From an uncultured Rhizobiaceae group bacterium (lineage in GTDB: Bacteria; Pseudomonadota; Alphaproteobacteria; Rhizobiales; Rhizobiaceae), in contig CANMVS010000009.1 in assembly GCA_947501445.1 (NCBI GenBank), forward strand, positions 1 through 64,000: a stretch of DNA of 64,000 nucleotides, in the 5' to 3' direction. The notes beneath the pieces were generated by a model. It saw only the letters and a program-made list of their open reading frames with translations, had not been told where the DNA came from and did no database searches. This document shows, one piece after another, positions 19,299 through 27,078 of this stretch; position 1 is the stretch's first letter; each line of letters starts with the position of its first letter. The translations under genes were made by a program, and so were the position numbers.

Positions 19299-20093
19299 TT
19301 ACATGTGTACCGATTGTGCGATTTCAAAACGCTGCCCGATAATGGCGTAATCTTCAAGAGATGTTTGTGCAAATCCGGTCAGCAACAACATGTCCCGTGT
19401 CGTTTCGTCCAAGGTTGCCATGGCTTCCACGACGGCCATATGAAGCTGGTCTGTCGACCAGTCTTTATTCTTGGAGCAGATCATGGGTAATCCGGGCGTC
19501 GGCTCGGTTGTTGTCAACACACGTAATTCCTGCGCCGCTTTCTCGTGCCTTAATGCAATTTGCCATGTGACCGCATCAATGGCGGCAACGTCGGCAACGC
19601 CGGTAGCGACATTGCGAATGGATTGTCGATGGGAGCCGCTTTGCAGCCGGCACAGGAAATAGGGCTCAGAACCCGCCAGATCGCGTAGCGCGTAGGCAAG
19701 TGTGGCATAGCCGGATTGAGAATTATGGCCATTGAAGGTGAACCGGGAGCCCTGTAACGCACTCAGGTCGGCTGCCGGAAAATCCTTTCGCACGACGATG
19801 GTGCTATAATAACATCCGGCGCCACAGTCGATATCATAGGCAGGTGTTCCGATAACATTGACGCTGTCGGCCAGACTGCGGACGAGTGGCAATCCGCATG
19901 TTTGTGACAGCAGCAGGCCGCGCTGTTGCCACAGCTCAGCATCCGGTGTGCCTCGGTGCAATGCATCGGGTGCCGGCAGGCGGTAATTTCTCAGACTTTT
20001 TCGCAACGCCCGCCAGTACACGTCGTGAGCATCTTCCAGTTCCGGCCAATCGTACATTGGCAGCGCCGCGATGGCAGCTATGTTTTCGCTCAT
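19299..20093 (-). CDS. PhnD-like substrate-binding protein lacking a signal peptide
   Basis: Resembles the phosphate/phosphonate-binding (PhnD/TauA) fold: a two-lobe protein with GTPAYDIDCGAGCYYSTIVV, then FTFNGHNSQSGYATLAYAL (family pattern for S-x-S-G) and ATGVADVAAIDAVTW. From the ATG at 20093, which overlaps the desaturase stop (ATGA), it has 264 residues and no export signal, so it appears cytoplasmic. No ABC ATPase or permease gene adjoins it. It may bind a small anion or serve an enzymatic or sensory role; the transport assignment is therefore doubtful. Confidence 0.75.
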   Translation of the reverse strand: MSENIAAIAALPMYDWPELEDAHDVYWRALRKSLRNYRLPAPDALHRGTPDAELWQQRGLLLSQTCGLPLVRSLADSVNVIGTPAYDIDCGAGCYYSTIVVRKDFPAADLSALQGSRFTFNGHNSQSGYATLAYALRDLAGSEPYFLCRLQSGSHRQSIRNVATGVADVAAIDAVTWQIALRHEKAAQELRVLTTTEPTPGLPMICSKNKDWSTDQLHMAVVEAMATLDETTRDMLLLTGFAQTSLEDYAIIGQRFEIAQSVHM

Positions 20094-20992
20094 TTCAGGT
20101 GCCCAGGCTTTGACGGATATATGACCGGTTCCTTTTGCCGCAGAGCAAACAGACGAATGATCTGCCAATAATTGTCAAATCGATAGCCCTTGTTCATGGC
20201 AAGAAACCGTTTGCGGTTTGAACTGTATAGTTCCGGTAACTTATGCCAGGCAACAGCCGGGTAGGCGTGATGCACCGCGTGAAGGTTATTGTTGAGAAAC
20301 AGCAGACTGAATATCCCGCAATCTTCAATGATCACCGAGCGCGCGCGCACGCTTTCTTCAGCCTGATGTTCCAGATAGGTTCTGATCATCAGCAAAGACA
20401 GGCCGCCATAACAACAAACCAGATAATAACTCAAGTGCAGCGGGGACCACCATGTAACGACGCATAGCACAGGCACTGCCAGAACAATATGTGTTATCCA
20501 GGCGTTGCGCACTGAAGTGTGACCGGCAAAAATTGCCTGACAATCTGACACGATCAGCCGGACGAGTGCTATAGCAGGGCCAAGAACCAGCCGCCCTATC
20601 AATGTATTGTTCAACTGCAGCATCAGTTTGAAAAATACCGGCAGACGCTGCCAGAATGGCTGCGCAAGGTACCAGCTTTCCGGGTCGTCGTAGGGATCGC
20701 AAATTCGCGAGTTTAAATGATGTTTGAGATGGGAATCCTTAAATCGCAGATAGGGAATAAACAACCCAAGAGGAATTGATACGATCGCATCATTCAAAAG
20801 CTGTGAACGAAAAGGATGGCCGTGCAGACACTCATGCTGGAGAGAGGAATGGAGCGTAATGGTTGGCACCAGCAAAATTACGGTTACGAGCGTTGAAACC
20901 TCTGCCAGGCCAATCACCGCACCAATCCAGATTGCATAACATATCACGATCAGAAATATTGTGCGCCATTCCGATTTGTCCCTCAAAATCAT
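20090..20992 (-). CDS. Membrane fatty-acid-desaturase-like di-iron protein
   Basis: Integral-membrane di-iron oxygenase/desaturase. The three histidine boxes are visible: HECLHGH near the N-terminal third, HLKHH shortly after, and HAVHH near the C-terminus, with hydrophobic helices between. About 300 residues. The ATG at 20992 has AAGGAG abutting it, so the TTG two codons downstream, at better spacing, could be the true start; the track's TTG at 21049 is less likely. It is the first gene of the operon with the PhnD-like and FAD-oxidoreductase genes. Function could be lipid desaturation or hydroxylation of a small molecule. Confidence 0.88.
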   Translation of the reverse strand: MILRDKSEWRTIFLIVICYAIWIGAVIGLAEVSTLVTVILLVPTITLHSSLQHECLHGHPFRSQLLNDAIVSIPLGLFIPYLRFKDSHLKHHLNSRICDPYDDPESWYLAQPFWQRLPVFFKLMLQLNNTLIGRLVLGPAIALVRLIVSDCQAIFAGHTSVRNAWITHIVLAVPVLCVVTWWSPLHLSYYLVCCYGGLSLLMIRTYLEHQAEESVRARSVIIEDCGIFSLLFLNNNLHAVHHAYPAVAWHKLPELYSSNRKRFLAMNKGYRFDNYWQIIRLFALRQKEPVIYPSKPGHLK

Positions 20993-21070
20993 CTCCTTAC
21001 ATAGATTTTGTCTGCTCTTCTTATGTGTCGAGCAGGCTATGATGGACAATATGAGAGTATGCGCATATTA

Positions 21071-21087
21071 ATGAGAGAACGTCTCAT
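21071..21087. promoter_or_regulatory. Operator-like inverted repeat between desaturase operon and HTH regulator
   Basis: ATGAGA-N5-TCTCAT lies in the 117-bp space between the divergent desaturase and XRE-type regulator genes. A third ATGAGA half-site lies about 20 bp upstream at 21051. The position suggests a site for the adjacent regulator. Function is inferred from symmetry and location only. Confidence 0.45.
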
Positions 21088-21109
21088 AATATGTAGATTG
21101 TGACATTAA

Positions 21110-22003
21110 ATGAATATTGATGACAATACACAACAATTGCCGCTAAAACGCACCGATAAAAGGGATGTTGCGGAGATATTTCGCGATCGCATGGCTTTGC
21201 TCATTGCCCAGAAGGGGTTCAATCTGGCCCGATTCGCCAAGAGCATTGGTATTGATCGCTCTGCGCTGAGCCAGTTTCTGGCACCGGGTTCGACACGTTT
21301 GCCACGTGCAGAGACGCTGTGTGCGATAGCCCGCACATGTGGTGTTTCCCTGGATTGGTTGATGGGTCTGATCGCCACAGAAACCTATGATCACGATATT
21401 GCACCGATGATGGAAGTGGAACGGGTAACCGATGAGACCGGTAGTCGAATGATTGCCGACTGGCATCGACAGGCCATGGGCTACAAAATCCGTTATATTC
21501 CCAGCGCCCTGCCGGATCTGTTGAGAACGGACACAGTTCGCAGTTTTGAATTTGATGCGCACAACAGCGATGAACGTATCGCGCGTGAACAACAGGCAAG
21601 GGACCAGTTGACCTATTCCCGCAGACCCGAAACTGACATGGAGGTTTGCATGCCTATACAACGATTGCAGCAATTTGCCCGAGGGCAGGGAATATGGCGG
21701 GGTATTCCAGTCGATGTGCGCAGAGAACAACTTGAACATATGGCGCGGCTCATTGACGAATTGTACCCGACATTCCGCTTGTTCCTCTTTGATGGACGCG
21801 AGGCATATGCTGCGCCCTATACGCTTTTTGGGCCACTAAGGGCCGCAGTTTACATCGGGAACATGTATCTTGTGGTCAATTCCGTTGAACATATTCGCGC
21901 ACTTGCGGCTCATTTTGATCAGCTGATCCGAATAGCCCGATATGGACCGGACCGGGTTTCCGGTCTGATTGAGGAACAATTGGCAGAGCTTCCTGCAGTA
22001 TGA
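21110..22003 (+). CDS. XRE-type HTH transcriptional regulator with C-terminal sensory region
   Basis: DNA-binding protein of 297 residues. The N-terminal helix-turn-helix spans about residues 20-85 (FNLARFAKSIGIDRSALSQF, then AETLCAIARTCGVSLDWLMG). The remaining 200 residues form an unrecognised domain, possibly a ligand or effector domain. It is divergent from the desaturase operon with an inverted repeat between them, so it probably controls that operon. The ligand is unknown. Confidence 0.82.
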   Translation: MNIDDNTQQLPLKRTDKRDVAEIFRDRMALLIAQKGFNLARFAKSIGIDRSALSQFLAPGSTRLPRAETLCAIARTCGVSLDWLMGLIATETYDHDIAPMMEVERVTDETGSRMIADWHRQAMGYKIRYIPSALPDLLRTDTVRSFEFDAHNSDERIAREQQARDQLTYSRRPETDMEVCMPIQRLQQFARGQGIWRGIPVDVRREQLEHMARLIDELYPTFRLFLFDGREAYAAPYTLFGPLRAAVYIGNMYLVVNSVEHIRALAAHFDQLIRIARYGPDRVSGLIEEQLAELPAV

Positions 22004-22413
22004 AAATATTTCTGGTTAGCACAGTTATTCAAATTCGAATTGTCAGATCGACAGGTAATTCTGCGGATTATCAGTAATGGGTACGCGCCGTGTATCAAGT
22101 TCTATCTATTGTTGAATAGAAACGCATTCAAGCATGTGTAGTTTGGGTTCCAGATGCTGAACCCGCATTCACTACATTCTCGAGACGACCGGGTTTCGCA
22201 CACGAAGAAGCTTGTTGTACCTCGCCCATTTCGGGATAGACGCCAAGCCAATTGCTGCAGACGTGCTTGAGGCGCAGGTCTCGTGGCTGCCACTTGCATT
22301 CAATGTGGCGATCACCGACATATTGGTTCATGAATATATCGGTATAATCCGTTTTCATTTCTATAATTATCTTAAGTGGAACCCACCGGCAGTTCGGGGA
22401 ACAAATGGCGAGT
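22004..22413. other. Gene-poor intergenic region
   Basis: About 410 bp between convergent regulators. Short ORFs exist on both strands (65-105 codons), but none has a convincing ribosome-binding site or recognisable motif. The minus-strand 105-codon ORF could hide a small hypothetical protein starting near 22358. Nothing is called. Confidence 0.5.
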
Positions 22414-23124
22414 TTACACGCTCTCCTGACCAAGTAGCGGAGCAAGGCGGGAATAGGAGTCGTTAAGCGCGTTCCGATGAATCAGCCCAATGCCCATAGC
22501 GTCGTTGTTCAGCGCTGCAGAGTAGAGCATCTCAAAATACTTCAGATAGGCAGATACTTCATTTTCCCAGTTTTGATGCGGCAGGAAATGCGTCCAGAGT
22601 CGTGCCGTTTTGAAATACAGCTCATCGTACATTTTGAACAATGGCTCATTTTCTATGATCCGACATAATACCTTGTGGGCGCGAATATCCACGCGTGCAA
22701 ATGCAGCGCGGTCAACATCACCAAGAAGGCTCTGATAGACGGTTACAACGTTTCCCAGTTCTTGTGTGATGTCCTCATCAATAACGGGCTTTGCAAAGCC
22801 GCCAATCAGCGTCGCCAATTCGATCCTGAACAGGACAGCCTGTTTCATCTGAACAAAATCAAGCGGCGTTACGATCGTGCCAACGCCGTGACGGGTCATT
22901 ACCAGGCCATCTGTATCCAGCCGTTGAAGAACATTCCGAACCGGTGTGCGGCTGACGTCAAACTCTTCGCTGATTTCATCAACGTCCAGCCGTGACCCGG
23001 GCGGGTAGTCCATCAGGGTAATGCGTTCGCGCAGCGCCGAAAATATATATTCAAACCTTTGGCGCCAGGGACTGTTGTCAGTCACTGTGTGAACAGCGAT
23101 CCTAATTTTGCGTCCTTTGTTCAT
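22414..23124 (-). CDS. GntR-family regulator (FCD-type), paralogue 1
   Basis: Transcription factor of 236 residues. The N-terminal winged HTH has the GntR pattern PPGSRLDVDEISEEFDVSRT and PVRNVLQRLDTDGLV. The C-terminal helical FCD effector domain has D-x3-H (DIRAHKVLCRII) as metal/ligand residues. The track's first codon is TTG; the ATG at 23124 is preferred. It is strikingly similar to the next regulator upstream, indicating tandem duplication. The regulated genes are not obvious locally. Confidence 0.88.
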   Translation of the reverse strand: MNKGRKIRIAVHTVTDNSPWRQRFEYIFSALRERITLMDYPPGSRLDVDEISEEFDVSRTPVRNVLQRLDTDGLVMTRHGVGTIVTPLDFVQMKQAVLFRIELATLIGGFAKPVIDEDITQELGNVVTVYQSLLGDVDRAAFARVDIRAHKVLCRIIENEPLFKMYDELYFKTARLWTHFLPHQNWENEVSAYLKYFEMLYSAALNNDAMGIGLIHRNALNDSYSRLAPLLGQESV

Positions 23125-23174
23125 TATCCCGTTATTCTCGCACAATGATTCAGTCTTGGAGTGCCGATAGGCGC

Positions 23175-23185
23175 ATTACGACGTC
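23175..23185. promoter_or_regulatory. Shared box upstream of GntR paralogue 1
   Basis: ATTACGACGTC occurs about 50 bp upstream of this gene, and its reverse complement lies upstream of the second paralogue at 24090-24100. It includes the palindrome GACGTC and lies close to an AT-rich TATATATA stretch. It may be an auto- or cross-regulatory site. Confidence 0.35.
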
Positions 23186-23304
23186 AAAGCAAGTATTGAG
23201 GGGGATATATATAAATGAAAAAGGTCGCATGGACAATAGACGCGCGAAAATCAGCCAACGCGCGGCTTGGTATTGGTTGTTATTGTTGACAGTTGGCTGG
23301 CTGG

Positions 23305-24018
23305 CTATGATGTTTCAGGCGGTGCAAATATGGGTTCCAGTCGGACATAGGCGTTATACACCGCATTACGCGTGATAAACCCGACACCTTTTGCGTCATT
23401 GTTTTCCATTGCCGTCAGGGTGAGCTCTATATCTTTCATGAAAATCAATATTTCATCATCCCAATCCTGTTCCGGCAGGAAATAGAACCAAATACGCGCT
23501 GTACGAAAATACAATTCGTCGTAGATTTGAAATAGATTCTCATTGCCTATGATGCGACATATCGCTTTGTGGACACGAATATCCAAAAGCGCAAATGCCT
23601 CAAGATTGGCCCGGCCCAGCAGCTGTTGACAATCAACAACACATTGCCTCAATTCAGTAAGGTTTTCTTCACTGACGTTACGCGGTTCCAGGGTGCCTAT
23701 CATGGAGGCCAGTTCTATGCGGAAGAGCACAGCCTGACGTGCGGCCACAAGGTCAAGCGGCGCGACGATCGTGCCAACCCCGTGACGCATCTTGACCAAT
23801 CCTTCAGCGTCAAGCCTTTGAAGCACATTGCGCACCGGCGTTCGACTCACACCAAATTCCGCACTCAGCTCGTCAACATCCAGTCTTGAGCCCGGTTGGT
23901 ATTCCAACGTTGTAATGCGTCGGCGCAACATGGTGTGTATCTGGTCAAACCGTTGTTTCCACGGGCTCTTATCATCCAGTGTATTGTAGGTGTGGGGTAG
24001 ATTTGGTGTATCTTGCAT
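23305..24018 (-). CDS. GntR-family regulator (FCD-type), paralogue 2
   Basis: Transcription factor of 237 residues sharing most of its HTH with its neighbour (SRLDVDELSAEFGVSRTPVR; RHGVGTIVAPLD). The FCD domain keeps DIRVHKAICRIIGNE. The start is taken at ATG 24018 rather than the TTG of the track. The two regulators are separated by about 180 bp and point the same way, each with its own putative promoter. Tandem copies may recognise related sites with different effectors. Confidence 0.88.
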   Translation of the reverse strand: MQDTPNLPHTYNTLDDKSPWKQRFDQIHTMLRRRITTLEYQPGSRLDVDELSAEFGVSRTPVRNVLQRLDAEGLVKMRHGVGTIVAPLDLVAARQAVLFRIELASMIGTLEPRNVSEENLTELRQCVVDCQQLLGRANLEAFALLDIRVHKAICRIIGNENLFQIYDELYFRTARIWFYFLPEQDWDDEILIFMKDIELTLTAMENNDAKGVGFITRNAVYNAYVRLEPIFAPPETS

Positions 24019-24613
24019 GAGAGATGCACATCCATGTTTCAATAGAATATTTATTTGGCGTCAAATCGTCTGATCGTATTGCTCGATCGGACGTCGTAAT
24101 TGAATCCCATATATATTAGGCATAAAACCGAACTAGGCAATAGCCTGTAATATCGGCCTTGAATACAATTGAAATCGCGTTGTGCATATTCCGTTCCAAT
24201 CAATATTTGGGTGGTTTACTAATTTAATTCACGCACCAATCGTATCCTTGGCCATCGATGCTTGATTAAACATTTACTCATGTCACGTATCAGCGTAGCC
24301 AGTGTGGTTACGCCATTGTCCAGTCTGACACCATGTCGACAGGTTCCGGAGCTTTGAGGGACCGGTGGCCAGAGCCGCCACAGGGGGGCTGGGCGCTCCG
24401 GCCTGACCATGCAAGGGGATAATGCTGCATGGGTGTGTAAATCTTACGCACAATCATGGCGGGTGTAAAGGTGTAGTTTTCGTCATCTCCCATGAGGACA
24501 AACCGAACAGTGGGGATTGTCGGGATAATCAGCAAAGTCACAGAATGCGGCAAAATTTGCTCTATACACCATAACCTTACTGCCCGTAATTTCACAATTC
24601 GGTGCGCCCTTCG
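24019..24613. other. Non-coding stretch left of the transposon
   Basis: About 590 bp. It holds the promoter region of the second GntR gene. A minus-strand frame open from 24618 down to 24308 is described under findings as a possible pre-insertion ORF. No recognised gene, RNA or repeat is seen. Confidence 0.5.
24090..24100. promoter_or_regulatory. Shared box upstream of GntR paralogue 2
   Basis: GACGTCGTAAT, the reverse complement of the box at 23175-23185, about 70 bp upstream of the ATG and near an AT-rich TATATAT run. Candidate operator only. Confidence 0.35.
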
Positions 24614-24618
24614 TACAG

Positions 24619-24656
24619 GGGGTCTGCTCCGGCTGGGTGCAGAATAGGGCGGTAAG
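24619..24656 (+). repeat. Left terminal inverted repeat of the Tn3-family element
   Basis: 38 bp from GGGGTCTGCTCC to GCGGTAAG. It matches the right repeat at 33 of 38 positions by eye, and the shared core is GTGCAGAATAGGGCG. TACAG immediately precedes it. Confidence 0.95.
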
Positions 24657-24662
24657 GGTTGG

Positions 24663-25328
24663 CTATAGCCAGTTTGCGTAGTCTTTGATCCAATCCTGGC
24701 GCAATTTGTCTCCCTCACCAACGAATCCATTATTCAGTTCATCGTAGGCGTTGACCCGGTCAGGCCGGAAATGTCGCAGGTCTTGACGCAGTTCGCACCA
24801 GGCTGCAATCACGACGGCATCGGTGTGGTAGGCTATGGCAATCGGCCAGATCACCCGGTTTGAGGTGATGCCGTCTGCATTCCGATAGTCTATGCGTAAT
24901 TTACGTTCTTCGCGTATTGCCCGCCGGACCGCAGAAAGGTCAATGACCTCCGGTTCTTCGACGCCCCAGGTTGCCGCAAACACCGTCTGGCTGAGTTGCG
25001 TGGCTTCAGTCAATTTCTGCGCGGCACTGCGCGCGGCACGATTCAGTCCTTTGTCCCCAGTTCTGGCAATAAGGGTAAGCCCGACGGTTATTGCCTCCGC
25101 CTCTTCCACATTGAAGTTGACAGGAGGGAGGTCGAAACTTGGCCTCAGAATGTAACCGATGCCTGCTTCGCCCTCCACCGGTACACGCATCGCCTGCAAA
25201 GCGGCGATGTCCCGGTAGATCGTTCGCTTGGTGACTTCCAGTTCTTCGGCGATCTGTTGCGCCGTTCTCGGTTGCGTAGCATTTCGCAGGATCTGAATAA
25301 TCTCGAACATACGCGTTGACCTGCTCAT
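24663..25328 (-). CDS. WYL-domain transcriptional regulator (YafY-like), transposon cargo
   Basis: Regulator of 221 residues. The N-terminal HTH_11/DeoR-like domain is RMFEIIQILRNATQPRTAQQ, then LEVTKRTIYRDIAALQ. A middle linker is followed by the WYL domain (RKLRIDYRNADG, then IAYHTDAVVIAAWCELRQDLRHFR), where the usual WYL tripeptide varies. The stop lies seven bases inside the left repeat. It is divergent from the EamA gene with about 108 bp between starts, so it probably controls the exporter/flavoprotein pair. Effector unknown. Confidence 0.88.
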   Translation of the reverse strand: MSRSTRMFEIIQILRNATQPRTAQQIAEELEVTKRTIYRDIAALQAMRVPVEGEAGIGYILRPSFDLPPVNFNVEEAEAITVGLTLIARTGDKGLNRAARSAAQKLTEATQLSQTVFAATWGVEEPEVIDLSAVRRAIREERKLRIDYRNADGITSNRVIWPIAIAYHTDAVVIAAWCELRQDLRHFRPDRVNAYDELNNGFVGEGDKLRQDWIKDYANWL

Positions 25329-25436
25329 AAAACCCCCTGCTCATCTTTCAGAATGCATATCAGATCACTGCTGACCATATGCTGTCAGCAGTGTCTTGTT
25401 ACCCCTTTTTTGAGAACTCAAGAGAAAGGCACAATC

Positions 25437-26480
25437 ATGCGACATATATCAGAAGCGGAGTTGCACCCCGTCTCTGCTGTCCCAGCAGCAAACCCCATCC
25501 AATATACGGGTGCCGCGCTCGTGATAATGTCAGCGGTGGCTTTCAGCACCGCAGGTATATTTACAAAAGCGGTTGCCGCAGATGCGTGGAGCGTGATCTT
25601 CTGGCGTGGGGTGAGCGCCGTCGCGTTCACGCTTGTCTTTCTCGTCACCAGATCGGGATTGCGGCGCGAGCTGCGCTGTTTTCGCACGCCTGCAGTGATT
25701 GCAACGCTTCTGATGGCCTCTGGTACTGCGGCGTTCATTCCGGCATTCAAGCTCACCAGCGTCGCGAACGTGTCAGTTATCTGGGCGACGTCCCCCTTTG
25801 TTGCGGCCTTTCTCGCATGGGTTTTCATCCGTGAGGTGCCTGCTGCACGCACGCTTGCATGCAGCGTTCTGGCCTTGATCGGTGTTCTGATCACGGTACG
25901 TGGCTCATTCGTCGCGGGAGGCGTGACCGGAGATCTGCTTGCCTTGTGGATGACGTTGATGATGGCCGGGACGATGGTGATCTACCGGGCTTATCCGGAC
26001 ACACCAACAAAACTACCTGCCGCGTTATCTGCGCTGATACTTCTTCCCGTCGCGATGACCTATGCAGCACCGACGCAAGTGGTGGGTCCTGAGATCGGAA
26101 TACTTGCAGCATTCGGTCTGGTTTTTGCAGCGGCCTCTGTCCTGCTGGCCAAAGGGTCAAGTCGCGTGCCTTCTGCCAAAGCGGCGTTGCTAAGTGTGAT
26201 CGAGACGCCGCTTGCACCCATCTGGGCGTTCTTGATCCTGGCGGAAATGCCATCGGTTCCGACGCTTGTCGGTGGAAGCACTGTCATGGTTGCAGTGATC
26301 TACGCACAGAAGAGCGCGAACAGAGTGCAACCGCCCAAACAAATCGCCTTAGGCACGTTGCCCTGCCTAAACACGCATCTGCGCAAAGATGTTGGATTTG
26401 ACGACGCACATGCCCTTGATCGCTCCACATGGCGTAACCCACTGACGATGGAAATCCGCAGATTGCACGATCGCCTTTAA
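25437..26480 (+). CDS. EamA/DMT-family exporter, transposon cargo
   Basis: Ten-helix drug/metabolite transporter of the inner membrane. Two EamA repeats are visible, with hydrophobic segments from residue 23 to about 295. The ATG at 25437 has GAGAAAGG upstream and is preferred to 25353, giving 347 residues. The last 45 or so residues (from NRVQPPKQIALG) form a soluble tail longer than usual. The PNPOx-like gene follows 21 bp later with a similar ribosome-binding leader. A role in exporting a toxic or signalling metabolite is inferred from family and cargo status. Confidence 0.86.
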   Translation: MRHISEAELHPVSAVPAANPIQYTGAALVIMSAVAFSTAGIFTKAVAADAWSVIFWRGVSAVAFTLVFLVTRSGLRRELRCFRTPAVIATLLMASGTAAFIPAFKLTSVANVSVIWATSPFVAAFLAWVFIREVPAARTLACSVLALIGVLITVRGSFVAGGVTGDLLALWMTLMMAGTMVIYRAYPDTPTKLPAALSALILLPVAMTYAAPTQVVGPEIGILAAFGLVFAAASVLLAKGSSRVPSAKAALLSVIETPLAPIWAFLILAEMPSVPTLVGGSTVMVAVIYAQKSANRVQPPKQIALGTLPCLNTHLRKDVGFDDAHALDRSTWRNPLTMEIRRLHDRL

Positions 26481-26501
26481 TCCAACGAGAAAGGACAAAT
26501 C

Positions 26502-27053
26502 ATGGGTATAAAAACCAACAAGCTCAAACCATCGTTCAAAACTTTCATCGAAAATCAGATAATGTTCTTCGTCGCCACGGCGGCACCAGATGGCTGTGTT
26601 AACCTCTCGATCAAAGGGCTGGATACGTTGCGGGTGTTGTCGGATCAACGGATCGTCTGGCTTAGCCTCACCGGCAGTGGGAATGAAACAGCTGCACACA
26701 TTCTGCAGCACCCCCGTATGACCTTGATGTTTTGCGCCTTTACTGGCGACCCCTTCACATTGCGCACTTATGGCACGGCCCGCGTAGTTCATCCGCACGA
26801 TGATGAATGGGGGGAGCTTTACGAGCTGTTCCCCAATTTCGCCGGAGCACGTAACATCTTTGTCTTGGACATTGATCTGGTCACGACTTCTTGTGGCAGT
26901 GGCGTACCCGAGATGTCATTGGTTCGAAGCCGGGGCGAAACAGACCTCGACCCATGGTATGCTGAGATGGGGCATGAGGGGGTCAAAGAATTCTGGAAAA
27001 AGAAAAACCTGACCAGTCTGGATGGGTATCCAACCGGGATTTTCCAGAGTTGA
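26502..27053 (+). CDS. Pyridoxamine 5'-phosphate oxidase-like FMN protein, transposon cargo
   Basis: Split-beta-barrel flavoprotein of 183 residues. Family features are IMFFVATAAPDGCVNLSIKG near the N-terminus, WLSLTGSGNETAAHI and a central DPFTLRTYGTARVV strand. Proteins of this group reduce or oxidise small molecules with FMN, F420 or haem and are not PdxH itself. It is the second gene of the cargo operon and convergent with tnpA (25-bp gap). It may modify the compound that the EamA protein exports; this is inference. Confidence 0.82.
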   Translation: MGIKTNKLKPSFKTFIENQIMFFVATAAPDGCVNLSIKGLDTLRVLSDQRIVWLSLTGSGNETAAHILQHPRMTLMFCAFTGDPFTLRTYGTARVVHPHDDEWGELYELFPNFAGARNIFVLDIDLVTTSCGSGVPEMSLVRSRGETDLDPWYAEMGHEGVKEFWKKKNLTSLDGYPTGIFQS

Positions 27054-27078
27054 TTTGGGTAGGATGCGAAATCCCCCT

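Noticed and set aside
22128-22445. 105-codon minus-strand ORF beside the GntR gene
   Set aside because: No ribosome-binding site or recognised motif; it overlaps the 3' end of a real gene. Left as unassigned.
23145-23375. 76-codon plus-strand ORF with one hydrophobic segment
   Set aside because: Overlaps the GntR paralogue 2 3' end and the start region of paralogue 1; no convincing start signal.
26367-26798. 143-codon minus-strand ORF
   Set aside because: Antisense to the EamA and PNPOx-like genes; no motif or start signal.
27040-27078. Possible inner inverted repeat at the tnpA 3' end
   Set aside because: No GGGG...TAAG pattern is present; the cargo is enclosed by the outer repeats only.
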